Source of the DNA: Prevotella sp.
Lineage (GTDB): Bacteria > Bacteroidota > Bacteroidia > Bacteroidales > Bacteroidaceae
Assembly: GCA_016291595.1 (NCBI GenBank)
Contig: JAEEXN010000011.1
Location: 1-49,434, forward strand
Length of the DNA stretch: 49,434 nucleotides
Direction: 5' to 3'
In this document: positions 27,019 to 36,800 of the stretch, piece by piece
Layout of the letters: every line of letters starts with the position of its first letter
How positions within the stretch are numbered: the stretch's first letter is position 1
Translations under genes and position numbers: made by a program
Notes under the pieces: model-generated
What the model was told of the DNA's origin: nothing
The model's database searches: none
The model's input: the letters and a program-made list of their open reading frames with translations, nothing else

Positions 27019-29361
27019 CTAACTAATAATGTGAATATCGCGTTGTGGGAACGGAATGGAGATGTTGTGCTCGTTGAGCGTCTCGTAAATACATTTCATC
27101 ACATCGCTCACCACATAACTCTTCTTGACGGCATCGGCCCATACAAAAAGTTTGTAGTTGACGCTATTGTCGCCCATCTCACTCACGACAGCCTTCACCT
27201 GTTTGGTGTGGTCCATCCAAGGGTGATGCAGAGAGTTGACGGCATTCTCAATCAGGCTGCCCACCTCCTTCAGGTTGGAGCCATAGGCCACACCGAAAGG
27301 AACAACAGCAAGCACATAGCCATGGTTCTTGGTCAGGTTCTTATAGTTCTTGGCAAACAGTTGAGAGTTTTGGAATGCTATCACCTCGCCATAGAGCGAC
27401 TCAATCATCGTGCTGGTATAACTGATGGAGGTGACGCGCCCCATGGTGCCGTCGACCTCAATCCAGTCGCCCACCTTGATGCGTCCTGCCATGAGCGAGG
27501 CACCGTAGTAGATGTTCTCGATGATATCTTTCGACGCAAAACCGATACCTGTTGACAAACCGCCCGAGATAGCTACCAACCAAGCAACACTGATGTTGAG
27601 AATCGACAAAGAGAGCAACAGCCAGATGCCCCATACGAGCACCTGAACGACATTCTTGCCCATTACCAGTCGGCTCTCGGCATTGTTCGGGTCTTTCTCG
27701 TGATAATGCATGCGCATCAGAGCGAGAATAGTGGAAGAAATATACTTGAAAATGAACCAAAGGCTGATCACCATGGCCAGCTTCATCATACTGATTTGAA
27801 GATTCTTGAAATTGACAAACTTCTGGTTGAACAGCTTCCAGCAGAGGTCGCTCAGGTTGAACACGTCGGCAGCCCAATAGATAGAGTACATCACCGAGGC
27901 TACTCCAGCAATGGGAAGTACTACGTTGTAGAACAGCTTGTACATCCACGTCTTGGTGATAGGCTTTTTATTATCCTCGAGCCCATGCTTGATACCGTAT
28001 AGCTTCACATAGCGACTCACGCAAGTGATGGTCAGGATGCACGTTAGTTGCATAATCCACCAAATGAGTATCTGCACACTCATCAAGGTATAGCCGCTCC
28101 ACGAGCAGATGACCGAAATGACAAATATCAGTAGCGAGATGTAGGTGTAGAACACATCGCTCTTAGGGATATTCTCGTTATGGCGCCTGATGACACTCCA
28201 TTGCCATAAAGCGCAAACGAGCAGAATGGGCGGGAAGATGAGATTGACAAGGTCGTTGGGAATCAGAATGATGCGGAATGCAATCACTGTGAATCCGATG
28301 ACGATGAGAGGAGAATAGATGCGGAACGCACTTCGTATCTGACTGCTGTCGACGCGCAACAATAAGGATATAAGAATGACTCCTAAAAGCCAAGCATACT
28401 CGACGAGCAAGTCGCTGGCCATGATGACGAAGTTTTGGTCAACAGTTGCCCTGATAATGCCAAGGATGAGGGCAAAAGTGACCGTCGTAGTCGCCATAAT
28501 GATACACGTGCGTTTGGCAATGAAAGCCTTTCCGCGATATTTCTTAGGCATCAGATAACGGATGGCCAGGATGTTGATGAGAATCGACACGATACCGTAA
28601 AAGGCGATGCCGCCAAACAATCCGAACATCATGCGGCTATCCCATTGCGAGCGGGCACGCCGCGAAGACTGATGATACTTCTCGGTAACGGTCTCGCTGG
28701 TGCGCTTCAGGCGGCTCCGGAATTTCTTTAGAATACTGAAATAATTGTCACCTGCATTCTTGAAGATGTTGTCCTGTATTTCCGTGTAGCGTTTTTGTGC
28801 ATAGTCGTTGAGCGTCTTCAACCTGTGGTCTGTCATGTCGTAATAGCGGACGTAGTCGCTCATCTGCTGCTGGTTCTCCACCATGGTGTTCTTGATGTTG
28901 GTGGCTAAGGTCAAACAAACGTTACGGTCGGTTTTTGCCTTTTCGTCAAGCGTCATCACCGGCATTGTCTTGAGGCTCTGGATGAGGCTGTCGTAGCGGG
29001 CGATTTCCCATTCGAGCTTGCCGATAAACGTGCGGAAGGGAAGGGCCTTGGTTTTGAACTCATGATACTGCTCGCTAGCCTCGTTGCAAGCATACGTAAG
29101 GTCAAACACGTAATCCGGCTTTTGCGAATAAAGCATTAGGGCATTCTGATTGCTTCGTTGCAAGATGGAGAAAAGACTGGTTCTAACCTGCTCGCTCTGC
29201 TTCTTGAACATCAACGACTGACGGGCCTGTTCGTTGTGGAAAGTGGTCAGCTCCTCACGCAGAATAGACAATGTCTGCTTTAAGTCTTTTTCTTTTAATA
29301 CGGCACCTGCCGGCGTGCTCAGCGTGAGTGCCGCTATGATGAATAGCAATATTTTCTTCAT
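27019..29361 (-). CDS. Large MscS-family mechanosensitive channel
   Basis: A 780-residue membrane protein. Start 29361 gives a signal peptide (MKKILLFIIAALTLSTPAGA); the -7 element at 29371-29378 rules out a longer N-terminus. Residues about 20-220 are a helical, coiled-coil-rich periplasmic region; about 225-560 carry many membrane segments; about 570-780 are the MscS pore helix and beta domain (VAWLVAISGGLSTGIGFASK, IKVGDWIEVDGTMGRVTSIS). Such channels release solutes on hypo-osmotic shock. It heads an operon with kdsA, kdsD and a phospholipase D-like gene. Confidence 0.9.
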   Translation of the reverse strand: MKKILLFIIAALTLSTPAGAVLKEKDLKQTLSILREELTTFHNEQARQSLMFKKQSEQVRTSLFSILQRSNQNALMLYSQKPDYVFDLTYACNEASEQYHEFKTKALPFRTFIGKLEWEIARYDSLIQSLKTMPVMTLDEKAKTDRNVCLTLATNIKNTMVENQQQMSDYVRYYDMTDHRLKTLNDYAQKRYTEIQDNIFKNAGDNYFSILKKFRSRLKRTSETVTEKYHQSSRRARSQWDSRMMFGLFGGIAFYGIVSILINILAIRYLMPKKYRGKAFIAKRTCIIMATTTVTFALILGIIRATVDQNFVIMASDLLVEYAWLLGVILISLLLRVDSSQIRSAFRIYSPLIVIGFTVIAFRIILIPNDLVNLIFPPILLVCALWQWSVIRRHNENIPKSDVFYTYISLLIFVISVICSWSGYTLMSVQILIWWIMQLTCILTITCVSRYVKLYGIKHGLEDNKKPITKTWMYKLFYNVVLPIAGVASVMYSIYWAADVFNLSDLCWKLFNQKFVNFKNLQISMMKLAMVISLWFIFKYISSTILALMRMHYHEKDPNNAESRLVMGKNVVQVLVWGIWLLLSLSILNISVAWLVAISGGLSTGIGFASKDIIENIYYGASLMAGRIKVGDWIEVDGTMGRVTSISYTSTMIESLYGEVIAFQNSQLFAKNYKNLTKNHGYVLAVVPFGVAYGSNLKEVGSLIENAVNSLHHPWMDHTKQVKAVVSEMGDNSVNYKLFVWADAVKKSYVVSDVMKCIYETLNEHNISIPFPQRDIHIIS

Positions 29362-29370
29362 AATCAAGTG

Positions 29371-29378
29371 CAAAAGTA
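29371..29378 (-). promoter_or_regulatory. -7 element of the MscS-kdsA-kdsD operon
   Basis: TACTTTTG on the minus strand (29378-29371), ten bases upstream of the ATG at 29361. The leader would be about five nt. No -33 match at the standard spacing. Confidence 0.45.
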
Positions 29379-29441
29379 ATAAATTACGAGCAAATATCAT
29401 GTTTTTTTCTGTTATCAATTAGCATTTTTCAATTAATTTAT

Positions 29442-29449
29442 TACTTTTG
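29442..29449 (+). promoter_or_regulatory. -7 element of the BadF-type kinase gene
   Basis: TACTTTTG followed by a start near 29454 and a leader of about 17 nt to the ATG at 29471. The -33 element is not evident. Confidence 0.45.
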
Positions 29450-29470
29450 TGTCATTAAAAAGCGAAAACC

Positions 29471-30316
29471 ATGATACTCATTGCCGATAGCGGGAGCACG
29501 AAAACAGATTGGGCGCTCGTCAGTGACGACGGGCAGGTGTCTCTTTCTTTACAAACGGAAGGTATTACACCCGTCCACCAAACGGAAGAGCAGATGGCTG
29601 CCATAGTGGAAAAAGTCATCTCTTGTTTGGATGCTTCATTAGTGGGAAAACTTTATTTCTATGGTAGTGGAATCATTCCTGTCAAGAAACCCATGATGGA
29701 ACAGTTGTTGGGAAGACTTTTCCCTGACGCTTCGGTCGTGGAAACCGATAATGATTTGTTAGGCGCAGCCCGTTCCTTGTGTGGACGAACCGAGGGCGTT
29801 GCCTGCATTTTGGGTACCGGTGCAAACAGCTGTCTATATGATGGGAATAATATTGTAAAGAATACTCCACCGTTAGGCTATATACTTGGAGATGAGGGGA
29901 GTGGAGCTGTTCTAGGAAAGCTTTTCTTGAATGCTTTGTTTAAGGGAGAATTGCCATCGGAAATGCGCGAGGACTATCTGAAGAGTGTCGATATGAGCTT
30001 TGCTGACATCATCGACAGGGTGTACCGCCAGCCAATGGCAAACCGTTTTTTGGCCACAACCTCTTTGTATATCAGCCACCACCTCGATTGTTTGCTGTTG
30101 CGCAAATTGGTAGTCGGCAATTTCCGTCAGTTCATCCGCAAGAATGTTTCTCCCTATCAGCGCCCCGACCTTCCTATCCATGCCGTCGGGAGTATTGCCT
30201 GGTATTACTCTGAGTTGCTTGAGGAGGCCTCTGCAGCAGAAAACACCATCTTGGGAACTGTATTGAAGAGCCCTATGGACGGACTCATACGGTATCATTC
30301 ACAACAAGACGCGTAA
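29471..30316 (+). CDS. BadF/BadG/BcrA/BcrD-type ATPase, N-acetylglucosamine kinase-like
   Basis: A 281-residue actin-fold protein. The phosphate-1 motif is ILIADSGSTKTDWALV; further nucleotide-binding signatures are GVACILGTGANSCLYDG and LGYILGDEGSGAVLGK. Eukaryote-type GlcNAc kinases and similar amino-sugar kinases share this layout, so phosphorylation of an amino sugar or muramic derivative is likely; the substrate cannot be fixed from the sequence. It is a single gene with its own promoter, divergent from the MscS operon. Confidence 0.8.
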   Translation: MILIADSGSTKTDWALVSDDGQVSLSLQTEGITPVHQTEEQMAAIVEKVISCLDASLVGKLYFYGSGIIPVKKPMMEQLLGRLFPDASVVETDNDLLGAARSLCGRTEGVACILGTGANSCLYDGNNIVKNTPPLGYILGDEGSGAVLGKLFLNALFKGELPSEMREDYLKSVDMSFADIIDRVYRQPMANRFLATTSLYISHHLDCLLLRKLVVGNFRQFIRKNVSPYQRPDLPIHAVGSIAWYYSELLEEASAAENTILGTVLKSPMDGLIRYHSQQDA

Positions 30317-30392
30317 ATCGTATTTTATTCATAATACGCTTTGGAATGTCCTTGCGCTCGCTTTTTTGTGGAAAAAAGTGACAAGTTCTTTG

Positions 30393-30424
30393 AATAGTAT
30401 TAGATTTTGGCAAAATAGTATTAG
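30393..30424 (+). promoter_or_regulatory. Two 11-bp direct repeats, candidate activator site of the mannan operon
   Basis: AATAGTATTAG at 30393-30403 and again at 30414-30424, start-to-start distance 21 bp (two helical turns). The second copy ends 20 bases before the -7 box and sits where the -33 element should be, as expected for a class II activator site. Confidence 0.6.
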
Positions 30425-30444
30425 TGAGTACGTTTTTTATTTCT

Positions 30445-30452
30445 TATCTTTG
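30445..30452 (+). promoter_or_regulatory. -7 element of the mannan operon
   Basis: TATCTTTG fits TAnnTTTG; the start would be near 30457 with a leader of about 26 nt. No -33 TTTG is present, its place being taken by the direct repeat. Confidence 0.65.
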
Positions 30453-30482
30453 CATCGATAATCTAAGAACATCAACTATTAC

Positions 30483-31763
30483 ATGAAGCGAATACTTTTT
30501 TTGATAACAATGATTGTCTCTGCGGCAACTGCCGACGCACAATTTGTGCAAGTAAAGAATGGCCGTTTCATGCGTGACGGCAAACCTTATTATTATGTGG
30601 GTACGAACTTTTGGTATGGAGCTATCCTGGCGTCGAATGGTCAAGGTGGAGACCGTCACCGTCTGCATAAGGAACTTGACCGCATGAAGGCTATGGGCAT
30701 CGACAATCTGCGCGTTCTTGTCGGCAGTGATGGTGAGCGTGGCGTTCAGGCATCGAAAGTGGAGCCCACGTTGCAAGTAAAGCCGGGAGTGTATAATGAC
30801 TCTATCCTCGACGGTTTGGATTATCTGCTTTACGAGATGCAAAAGCGCAAGATGGTGGCAGTGCTCTATCTGAACAATTCATGGGAATGGAGTGGGGGCT
30901 ATAGCTTTTATCTGGCTCATGCGGGTGAGAAGAATGTTCCGACGCCCCAAGATGCCGGCTATCAGAAGTTTATGGACTTTATGGCAAAATACGCCACCAA
31001 CGAGAAGGCCCATCAGTTGTTCTACAATTACGTCCGCTTTATCTTGACACGTACCAACCGTTACACGGGAAAGAAGTATAAGGATGACCCGACTATCATG
31101 TCGTGGCAAATCGGCAATGAGCCACGTGCGTTTAGCAAAGACGCCATTCCTGCATTTGAGAAATGGTTGAGAAAGACCTCTGCCCTCATCCGCTCACTCG
31201 ACAAGAACCATTTGATTTCGGTCGGATCTGAAGGAAAATGGGGGTGTGAGGGCGACATGAAGTGCTATGAACGTATTTGTGCGGATAAGAACATTGATTA
31301 TTGCAATGTACATTTGTGGCCATACAATTGGAATTGGGCACGAAAAGATCATTTGAGTGAGGATTTGGAGCGTAGCTGTCAGAATACAAAAGAGTATATC
31401 GATGAGCATTTGGTCATTTGTGATCGTCTTAACAAACCGTTGGTAATGGAGGAATTCGGATTTCCCCGCGATGATTTCCAATTTGCGTTGGGCACTCCTA
31501 CGACCGTACGCGACGCATATTATAAATATGTGTTCTCGTTGGTTGCTGATAATGCCGAAAAGGGAGGTAAATTTGTTGGTTGTAATTTCTGGGGCTGGGG
31601 CGGTTTTGCTCAGCCAAAGCATGAGATGTGGCAGGTTGGTGATGACTATTGCGGCGACCCTTCGCAGGAGGCACAAGGCCTGAATTCGGTATTTGCTGGC
31701 GACATAAGTACTCTGGATGTGGTGAAAGAGCAAGTTAACCGCATGTCGAGAATTAATCATTGA
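30483..31763 (+). CDS. Secreted GH5 endo-beta-1,4-mannanase (GH5_7 type)
   Basis: A 426-residue enzyme with signal peptide MKRILFLITMIVSAATADA. The catalytic barrel starts FVQVKNGRFMRDGKPYYYVG, the usual GH5 mannanase opening. The acid/base is Glu213 in IGNEPR and the nucleophile is Glu324 in VMEEFGF. Conserved aromatic-rich stretches (NVHLWPYNWNWA, GCNFWGWGG) fit a mannan-binding cleft. It cuts internal mannan bonds outside the cytoplasm. It is the first gene of the mannan operon, 23 bases before the CE7 esterase gene. Length normal for a single-domain enzyme. Confidence 0.9.
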   Translation: MKRILFLITMIVSAATADAQFVQVKNGRFMRDGKPYYYVGTNFWYGAILASNGQGGDRHRLHKELDRMKAMGIDNLRVLVGSDGERGVQASKVEPTLQVKPGVYNDSILDGLDYLLYEMQKRKMVAVLYLNNSWEWSGGYSFYLAHAGEKNVPTPQDAGYQKFMDFMAKYATNEKAHQLFYNYVRFILTRTNRYTGKKYKDDPTIMSWQIGNEPRAFSKDAIPAFEKWLRKTSALIRSLDKNHLISVGSEGKWGCEGDMKCYERICADKNIDYCNVHLWPYNWNWARKDHLSEDLERSCQNTKEYIDEHLVICDRLNKPLVMEEFGFPRDDFQFALGTPTTVRDAYYKYVFSLVADNAEKGGKFVGCNFWGWGGFAQPKHEMWQVGDDYCGDPSQEAQGLNSVFAGDISTLDVVKEQVNRMSRINH

Positions 31764-31786
31764 GAAACTCGAAATAAAAGATAAAG

Positions 31787-33073
31787 ATGAGGCGTGTTGT
31801 TATAATTGGATTCATGTTGGCACTGATGTTGCCGGTAGTAGCTCAGATTCGTGGTAACAATATAACGGTGACTGTGCAACCAAACCATCAGGATTGGAAA
31901 TATAAAGTGGGCGAGAAGGCTACTTTTGTGGTGAGTGTGTTGAAATCAGGCACATTGCTTGACAACGTACAAGTGGATTATAAGGCCGGTCCTGAAATGT
32001 ACCAGGATGTGCAGAAAAGCACGATGCTGAAAAACGGAACTATGAATATCACGGGTACGATGCGACAACCAGGTTTCTATCGTGTAGACGTTACGGCCCA
32101 TGTTGGTGGTAAAGACTACAAAGGCGCTTGTGCAGCCGCCTTTTCTCCAGAGAAACTTGAGCCCACAACCGTCATGCCTGCTGACTTCAAGGATTTTTGG
32201 ACAAGAAGTATCAGCGAGGCTCGCAATACAGACCTTAATCCTACGAAACGATTATTGCCCGAACGGTGCACCAAAGATGTGAATGTCTACGAAGTAAGCT
32301 TTCAGAATGTGCGTTGGGGATGCCGGACATATGGTATCCTGACAGTCCCTGTAAAAGAAGGCAAGTTTCCTGCTTTGTTGCGTGTGCCTGGGGCTGGAGT
32401 GAGGCCATACGGTGGCGATGTGTATACCGCCTCGCAAGGAGCCATTGTGCTTGAGATCGGCATTCATGGCATTCCCGTCACTATGGAGCAATACATTTAC
32501 GACAACCTCCAAAACGGGGCCTTGAACGGTTATTGGAATTATGGCATGGACAACCGCGACGATAGTTATTATAAGCATGTAGTTTTGGGTTGTATTCGCG
32601 CGCTTGACTATATTGAGCAGTACACTCCCTGGAACGGAAAGGAGATGGGCGTCACAGGCAGTAGTCAAGGCGGCTTCCTTTCATTGGCAACTGCCGGACT
32701 TGACAAGCGTATCACCTTTTATGCAGCCGTTCATTCTGCCCTTTGCGACCATACCGCTTCGTTGAAGGGTGTTGCCTGCGGATGGCCCCACTATTTCTTT
32801 TGGAACAAGGGTAAGGGCATGGAGAAAAACATAGAGACATCGCGCTATTACGACGGAGTGAATTTTGCCCGTCTAATCACCAATCAGCAGAAAGGCTGGT
32901 TCTCGTTCGGCTATAACGATGACGTGGTGCCACCCACAACGGCATGGGCCACCTATAACATTGTTGCCGGTCCCAAACAAATCAGCCCTTATCAGCAAAC
33001 GGCTCACTTCTGGTATCAGGAGCAATGGGACGAGTGGGTTGAATGGATGCTGAAAGAAATGCACCTCCGTTAA
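31787..33073 (+). CDS. Secreted CE7-type acetyl esterase
   Basis: A 428-residue alpha/beta hydrolase of the acetyl xylan esterase/cephalosporin deacetylase family (AXE1, CE7). The signal peptide is about residues 1-19. Residues 22-115 are an N-terminal beta domain found in Bacteroidota members. The catalytic triad is visible: Ser293 in GSSQGG, Asp in GYNDDVVPPTT and His in TAHFW. Placed between two mannanase genes, it probably removes acetyl groups from acetylated mannan oligosaccharides so that the mannanases and phosphorylase can act. Substrate choice is inference. Confidence 0.88.
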   Translation: MRRVVIIGFMLALMLPVVAQIRGNNITVTVQPNHQDWKYKVGEKATFVVSVLKSGTLLDNVQVDYKAGPEMYQDVQKSTMLKNGTMNITGTMRQPGFYRVDVTAHVGGKDYKGACAAAFSPEKLEPTTVMPADFKDFWTRSISEARNTDLNPTKRLLPERCTKDVNVYEVSFQNVRWGCRTYGILTVPVKEGKFPALLRVPGAGVRPYGGDVYTASQGAIVLEIGIHGIPVTMEQYIYDNLQNGALNGYWNYGMDNRDDSYYKHVVLGCIRALDYIEQYTPWNGKEMGVTGSSQGGFLSLATAGLDKRITFYAAVHSALCDHTASLKGVACGWPHYFFWNKGKGMEKNIETSRYYDGVNFARLITNQQKGWFSFGYNDDVVPPTTAWATYNIVAGPKQISPYQQTAHFWYQEQWDEWVEWMLKEMHLR

Positions 33074-33163
33074 AGATTATAAGAAATTGTATCTCTTCAT
33101 GACATTTGTCTTGATTTTAAATTATCCACATAGTTCACAAACACTATTAAACAAGATAATCAT

Positions 33164-34282
33164 ATGAGACTATTTTTGATGATGGCAATGACAGCTGTAG
33201 CAATGGCTTCTTGCACAACGCCTAAACAGAACAGTGTTGCACCCACAGTGGCACAGCAACTGATAGAGCGTTTAGATTCTTTACGCTCAAAAGGTATCAT
33301 GTATGGACATCAGGACGACCCAATGTACGGACTTACGTGGGAATATGATACTGACAGCAGCGATGTGAAAAACGTTTGCGGAGATTATCCTGCCATTATG
33401 GGCTTCGACCTTGGTGGCATTGAGATGGGTGATGCCAAGAATTTAGATAGTGTCCCTTTCACCCGAATGACCGAGGAGGTGAAAAACCATTATCGGCGCG
33501 GCGGTATCGTCACCTTGAGCTGGCATCCGCGCAACCCTGTAACCACCATTGATGGTGGTGGAAATGCCGGACAGAAATTCCCTGAGGGAACCGCTTGGGA
33601 CGTTACCGACTCGGCGGTGGTGAAGAAGATTCTGCCCGGTGGTGAGTATCACGATAAGTTTGTGACATGGATGCAACGCGTTTCCAACTTCCTAGCTACG
33701 CTTACTACTGATGAAGGCCAGAAGATTCCCGTTATTTTCCGCCCTTGGCACGAGAACTCAGGCTCTTGGTTTTGGTGGGGTGAGAAACTCTGCACGGTTG
33801 AAGAGTATAAGGCTCTTTGGAATATGCTACAAGACAAACTCAACACTGATGGCTTCGACAATCTGGTGTGGTCTTATTCACCCGGTATGCAAGATGACCT
33901 TACTGCTAAGCGCCTGCTCGACCGTTATCCCGGCGATGACCGTGTAGATATGATAGGTCTCGACGGCTATCAGTGGCAACCAGAAGAGAAGGAGATGTTT
34001 ATGGAACGTTCTAAACAGAACCTAACGGTGTTGTGTCAGGTAGCTCAGGAGCACGGCCTCATTCCTGCTTTGACCGAGTGTGGCATGAAATGCATGACCG
34101 AGCCTACCTGGTGGACATCTACACTTCTCCCAGTTGTGAAGGAGTTCCCCATTAGTTATCTGCTTACTTGGCGTAACTACAAGAATGAGTGGTTCGGACC
34201 ATCACCTGCAAAGCCCGATGCTCCATATTTCAAAAGCTTCTACGAAGCCCCGACCACACTTTTCCTCAATGACATTAAATAA
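33164..34282 (+). CDS. GH26 endo-beta-1,4-mannanase lipoprotein
   Basis: A 372-residue lipoprotein (lipobox MASC, Cys17). The GH26 acid/base Glu197 lies in FRPWHENSGSWFWWG and the nucleophile Glu305 in ALTECG. The start of the domain (GIMYGHQDDPMYGLTW) is typical. In B. fragilis the corresponding enzyme (ManA) releases mannobiose from mannan, and is followed by the same phosphorylase, symporter and epimerase genes as here. The lipid anchor would place it on the outer membrane or cell surface. Confidence 0.93.
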   Translation: MRLFLMMAMTAVAMASCTTPKQNSVAPTVAQQLIERLDSLRSKGIMYGHQDDPMYGLTWEYDTDSSDVKNVCGDYPAIMGFDLGGIEMGDAKNLDSVPFTRMTEEVKNHYRRGGIVTLSWHPRNPVTTIDGGGNAGQKFPEGTAWDVTDSAVVKKILPGGEYHDKFVTWMQRVSNFLATLTTDEGQKIPVIFRPWHENSGSWFWWGEKLCTVEEYKALWNMLQDKLNTDGFDNLVWSYSPGMQDDLTAKRLLDRYPGDDRVDMIGLDGYQWQPEEKEMFMERSKQNLTVLCQVAQEHGLIPALTECGMKCMTEPTWWTSTLLPVVKEFPISYLLTWRNYKNEWFGPSPAKPDAPYFKSFYEAPTTLFLNDIK

Positions 34283-34297
34283 ACAATATCAAACAAT

Positions 34298-35464
34298 ATG
34301 AAAGATTTTGCAAAGAGAGTGGCGGCCCTTCGCGCTCATCACGAGGAGTTGCTTTCTCGCAAGAACGAGCCAATGGAATGGGGCAATGGTATTTATGAGA
34401 AATGGAAAAATCCCGTTGTCACAGCTGCTCATATTCCCCTTGAGTGGAAGTATGATTTCAATGAGCAGGACAATCCCTACCTGATGCAGCGTATCATGTG
34501 TAATGCAGCCCTCAACTCGGGTGCCCTGAAATGGAATGGAAAATACGTACTCGTGGTACGCGTGGAAGGAGCCGACCGTAAGTCGTTCTTTGCTGTGGCC
34601 GAGAGTCCTAATGGTGTTGATAATTTCCGCTTTTGGGAGTAACCTATCACAATGCCCGACGACGTGATTCCAGCCACCAATATCTACGACATGCGTATCA
34701 CCCAGCATGAAGACGGCTGGATATATGGCGTGTTCTGTGCTGAGCGTCACGATGACTCCCAGCCTGGAAACCTCAGTGCCGCTACGGCTACGGCCGGTAT
34801 AGCACGTACGAAAGACCTGAAGACCTGGTATCGCCTGCCCGACCTAAAAACTAAGAGTCAGCAGCGTAACGTGGTGCTCCATCCTGAGTTTGTTGATGGT
34901 AAATATGCTTTCTATACACGTCCTCAAGATGGTTTCATTGATACAGGTTCAGGTGGCGGTATCGGATGGGCACTTGTTGATGATATCACGCACGCCGAAG
35001 TGAAAGAAGAGAAAATTATCAATGCGCGTCATTATCACACGATTACTGAAGTGAAGAACGGTGAAGGTCCACATCCTATCAAGACAGATCGTGGATGGCT
35101 TCATCTGGCTCACGGTGTGCGCGCTACAGCCGACGGCCTACGCTATGTGCTCTATATGTATATGACTGCCCTCGACGACCCCACATGTGTTATAGCCCAG
35201 CCCGGTGGCTATTTCCTTGTTCCTGAAGGTGATGAGTATGTTGGAGATGTGATGAATGTCGCCTTTTCCAACGGCTGGATTGCCGATGAAGATGGAAAGG
35301 TGTTCATCTATTATGCCACAGCCGATACACGGATGCATGTGGCAACTTCTACCGTTGATAAGCTGATTGACTATTGTATGAATACACCTGAGGACGGCCT
35401 TTATACGGCTGCTAGTGTGGAGACTATTAAGAAACTCATAGAAAAAAACAAAAACAATGGCTAG
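34298..35464 (+). pseudogene. GH130 mannosylglucose phosphorylase with in-frame stop codon
   Basis: Reading in one frame gives 388 codons broken only by TAA at 34640-34642 (codon 115). The bases around it read F-W-E-stop-P-I-T-M-P, where GH130 enzymes have W-D/E-Y-P, so TAT or TAC has become TAA by one change. The rest is intact: NEPMEWGNGIYEKW early on, then the catalytic region [19 protein letters not shown] with Asp131 and the C-terminal [19 protein letters not shown]. The enzyme phosphorolyses beta-mannosyl-1,4-glucose to mannose 1-phosphate and glucose. Possible outcomes: loss of function, read-through, or restart at ATG 34652, which has GGGAG 12 bases upstream, giving 114- and 270-residue chains. 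The stop overlaps the next gene by 8 bases. Sequencing error is not excluded. Confidence 0.85.
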
Positions 35465-36797
35465 TTTAAAAGAAAAAATAGGTTATGCATTAGGTGATGC
35501 TGCAGCTGGTGGTATTACATGGAAAATCATGTCGATAGCATTCCCGCTCTTTTTTACTAATGTCTTTGGCCTTACGGTGGCAGATACAGCTACGTTGATG
35601 CTTATTGCACGAATGTTTGATGTGGTGACTGACCCCCTGATGGGTAGCCTGGCCGACCGTACCCAATCACGTTGGGGAACGTATCGTCCCTGGCTCATCT
35701 TTGGTGCTGTTCCGTTGGGACTTGTGTTCGCGTTGTTGCTTTACACACCTGATTTCGGCATAGTAGGAAAACGCATTTATGCATATACCCTCTATCTTTT
35801 GATGATGGCTGTTTATACTGCGGTAAATGTGCCGTACGGCTCACTACTTGGAGTCATGACAGATGATGATAATGAGAAGAACCAATTCTCTTCGTTCCGC
35901 ATGGTAGGCGCTTATGCAATGGGCTTTATTACCTTATTGTCATTTCCATATCTTCAGAGGATGGTCGGCGGTTCCGACGCACATCAGTATGCAGTTTTGG
36001 GTGCTGGTTTTGGAGTGTTGGCGGCTGCCATGACATTGGCTTGCGGGTTTTTGACAAAGGAGCGCCTGAAGCCTATACGTGCAGAGAAGTTCTCTTTCCG
36101 TCCGTTTGTCGATTTGTTCAAGAATAAACCTTGGATTTATCTGACTCTCATTGGTATATGTACCAACTTCTTCAACGGCTTCCGTTATGCTGTTGCCGGC
36201 TATTTGCTGGAGTATTGCCTTCATGGTGATGTTACGGTCAGCGGGCTGATCATTAACTATACTGTATTCATGACATTTGGAGAGGTGACTTGCATGATTT
36301 TTGGCGGAGTCTCACCCAAGTTCACCGAATGGGTGGGCTCAAAGCGCAAGGCGTTCTCGTGGGCTGCTATCATCTGTTTGGTATCTTCTGTCATGTTCTT
36401 CTTCATTCCTATGGATCCGTCGTATATTTGGGTAATGGTGGCCATTGTTATCATTACTTCTGTCGGTATCGGCCTCTATTCGCCGCTTCTCTGGTCCATG
36501 TATGCCGATGTGGCTGATTATGCTACCGAGAAGAATGGAACGTCTTCTACAGGCTTGATTTTCTCATCAGGCACAATGTCGCAGAAGTTTGGCTCAGCCA
36601 TATCTGGTGCATTGGTTGCCCTGCTTTTAGGAATGGCAGGATTTATATCCGGTACAGATGCAGATGGTCAGACGGTCGTTACCATTACCAATGAGGAGTC
36701 GGTTAAGCAGATGATATGGGCTCTCTTCTCTTTGTTCCCTGCAATTATTGCATTATTAATCATTTTCTTAATCCACAAGTATCCTATCCAGAAGTAG
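35457..36797 (+). CDS. GPH-family sugar:cation symporter (mannobiose importer)
   Basis: A 446-residue inner-membrane protein with about 12 hydrophobic segments. The N-terminus [20 protein letters not shown] and the motif [20 protein letters not shown]...YRPW define the glycoside-pentoside-hexuronide:cation symporter family of the MFS. Its place between the phosphorylase and epimerase genes matches the B. fragilis mannan locus, whose symporter imports mannobiose. The ATG lies inside the end of the GH130 frame (8-base overlap), indicating translational coupling, so the upstream stop codon could also lower expression of this gene. Confidence 0.9.
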   Translation: MASLKEKIGYALGDAAAGGITWKIMSIAFPLFFTNVFGLTVADTATLMLIARMFDVVTDPLMGSLADRTQSRWGTYRPWLIFGAVPLGLVFALLLYTPDFGIVGKRIYAYTLYLLMMAVYTAVNVPYGSLLGVMTDDDNEKNQFSSFRMVGAYAMGFITLLSFPYLQRMVGGSDAHQYAVLGAGFGVLAAAMTLACGFLTKERLKPIRAEKFSFRPFVDLFKNKPWIYLTLIGICTNFFNGFRYAVAGYLLEYCLHGDVTVSGLIINYTVFMTFGEVTCMIFGGVSPKFTEWVGSKRKAFSWAAIICLVSSVMFFFIPMDPSYIWVMVAIVIITSVGIGLYSPLLWSMYADVADYATEKNGTSSTGLIFSSGTMSQKFGSAISGALVALLLGMAGFISGTDADGQTVVTITNEESVKQMIWALFSLFPAIIALLIIFLIHKYPIQK

Positions 36798-36800
36798 AGA

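Noticed and set aside
34652..35464. Separate complete 270-residue GH130 gene
   Set aside because: It is in the same frame as the preceding 114 codons and lacks the N-terminal blade of the propeller; better described as one interrupted gene.
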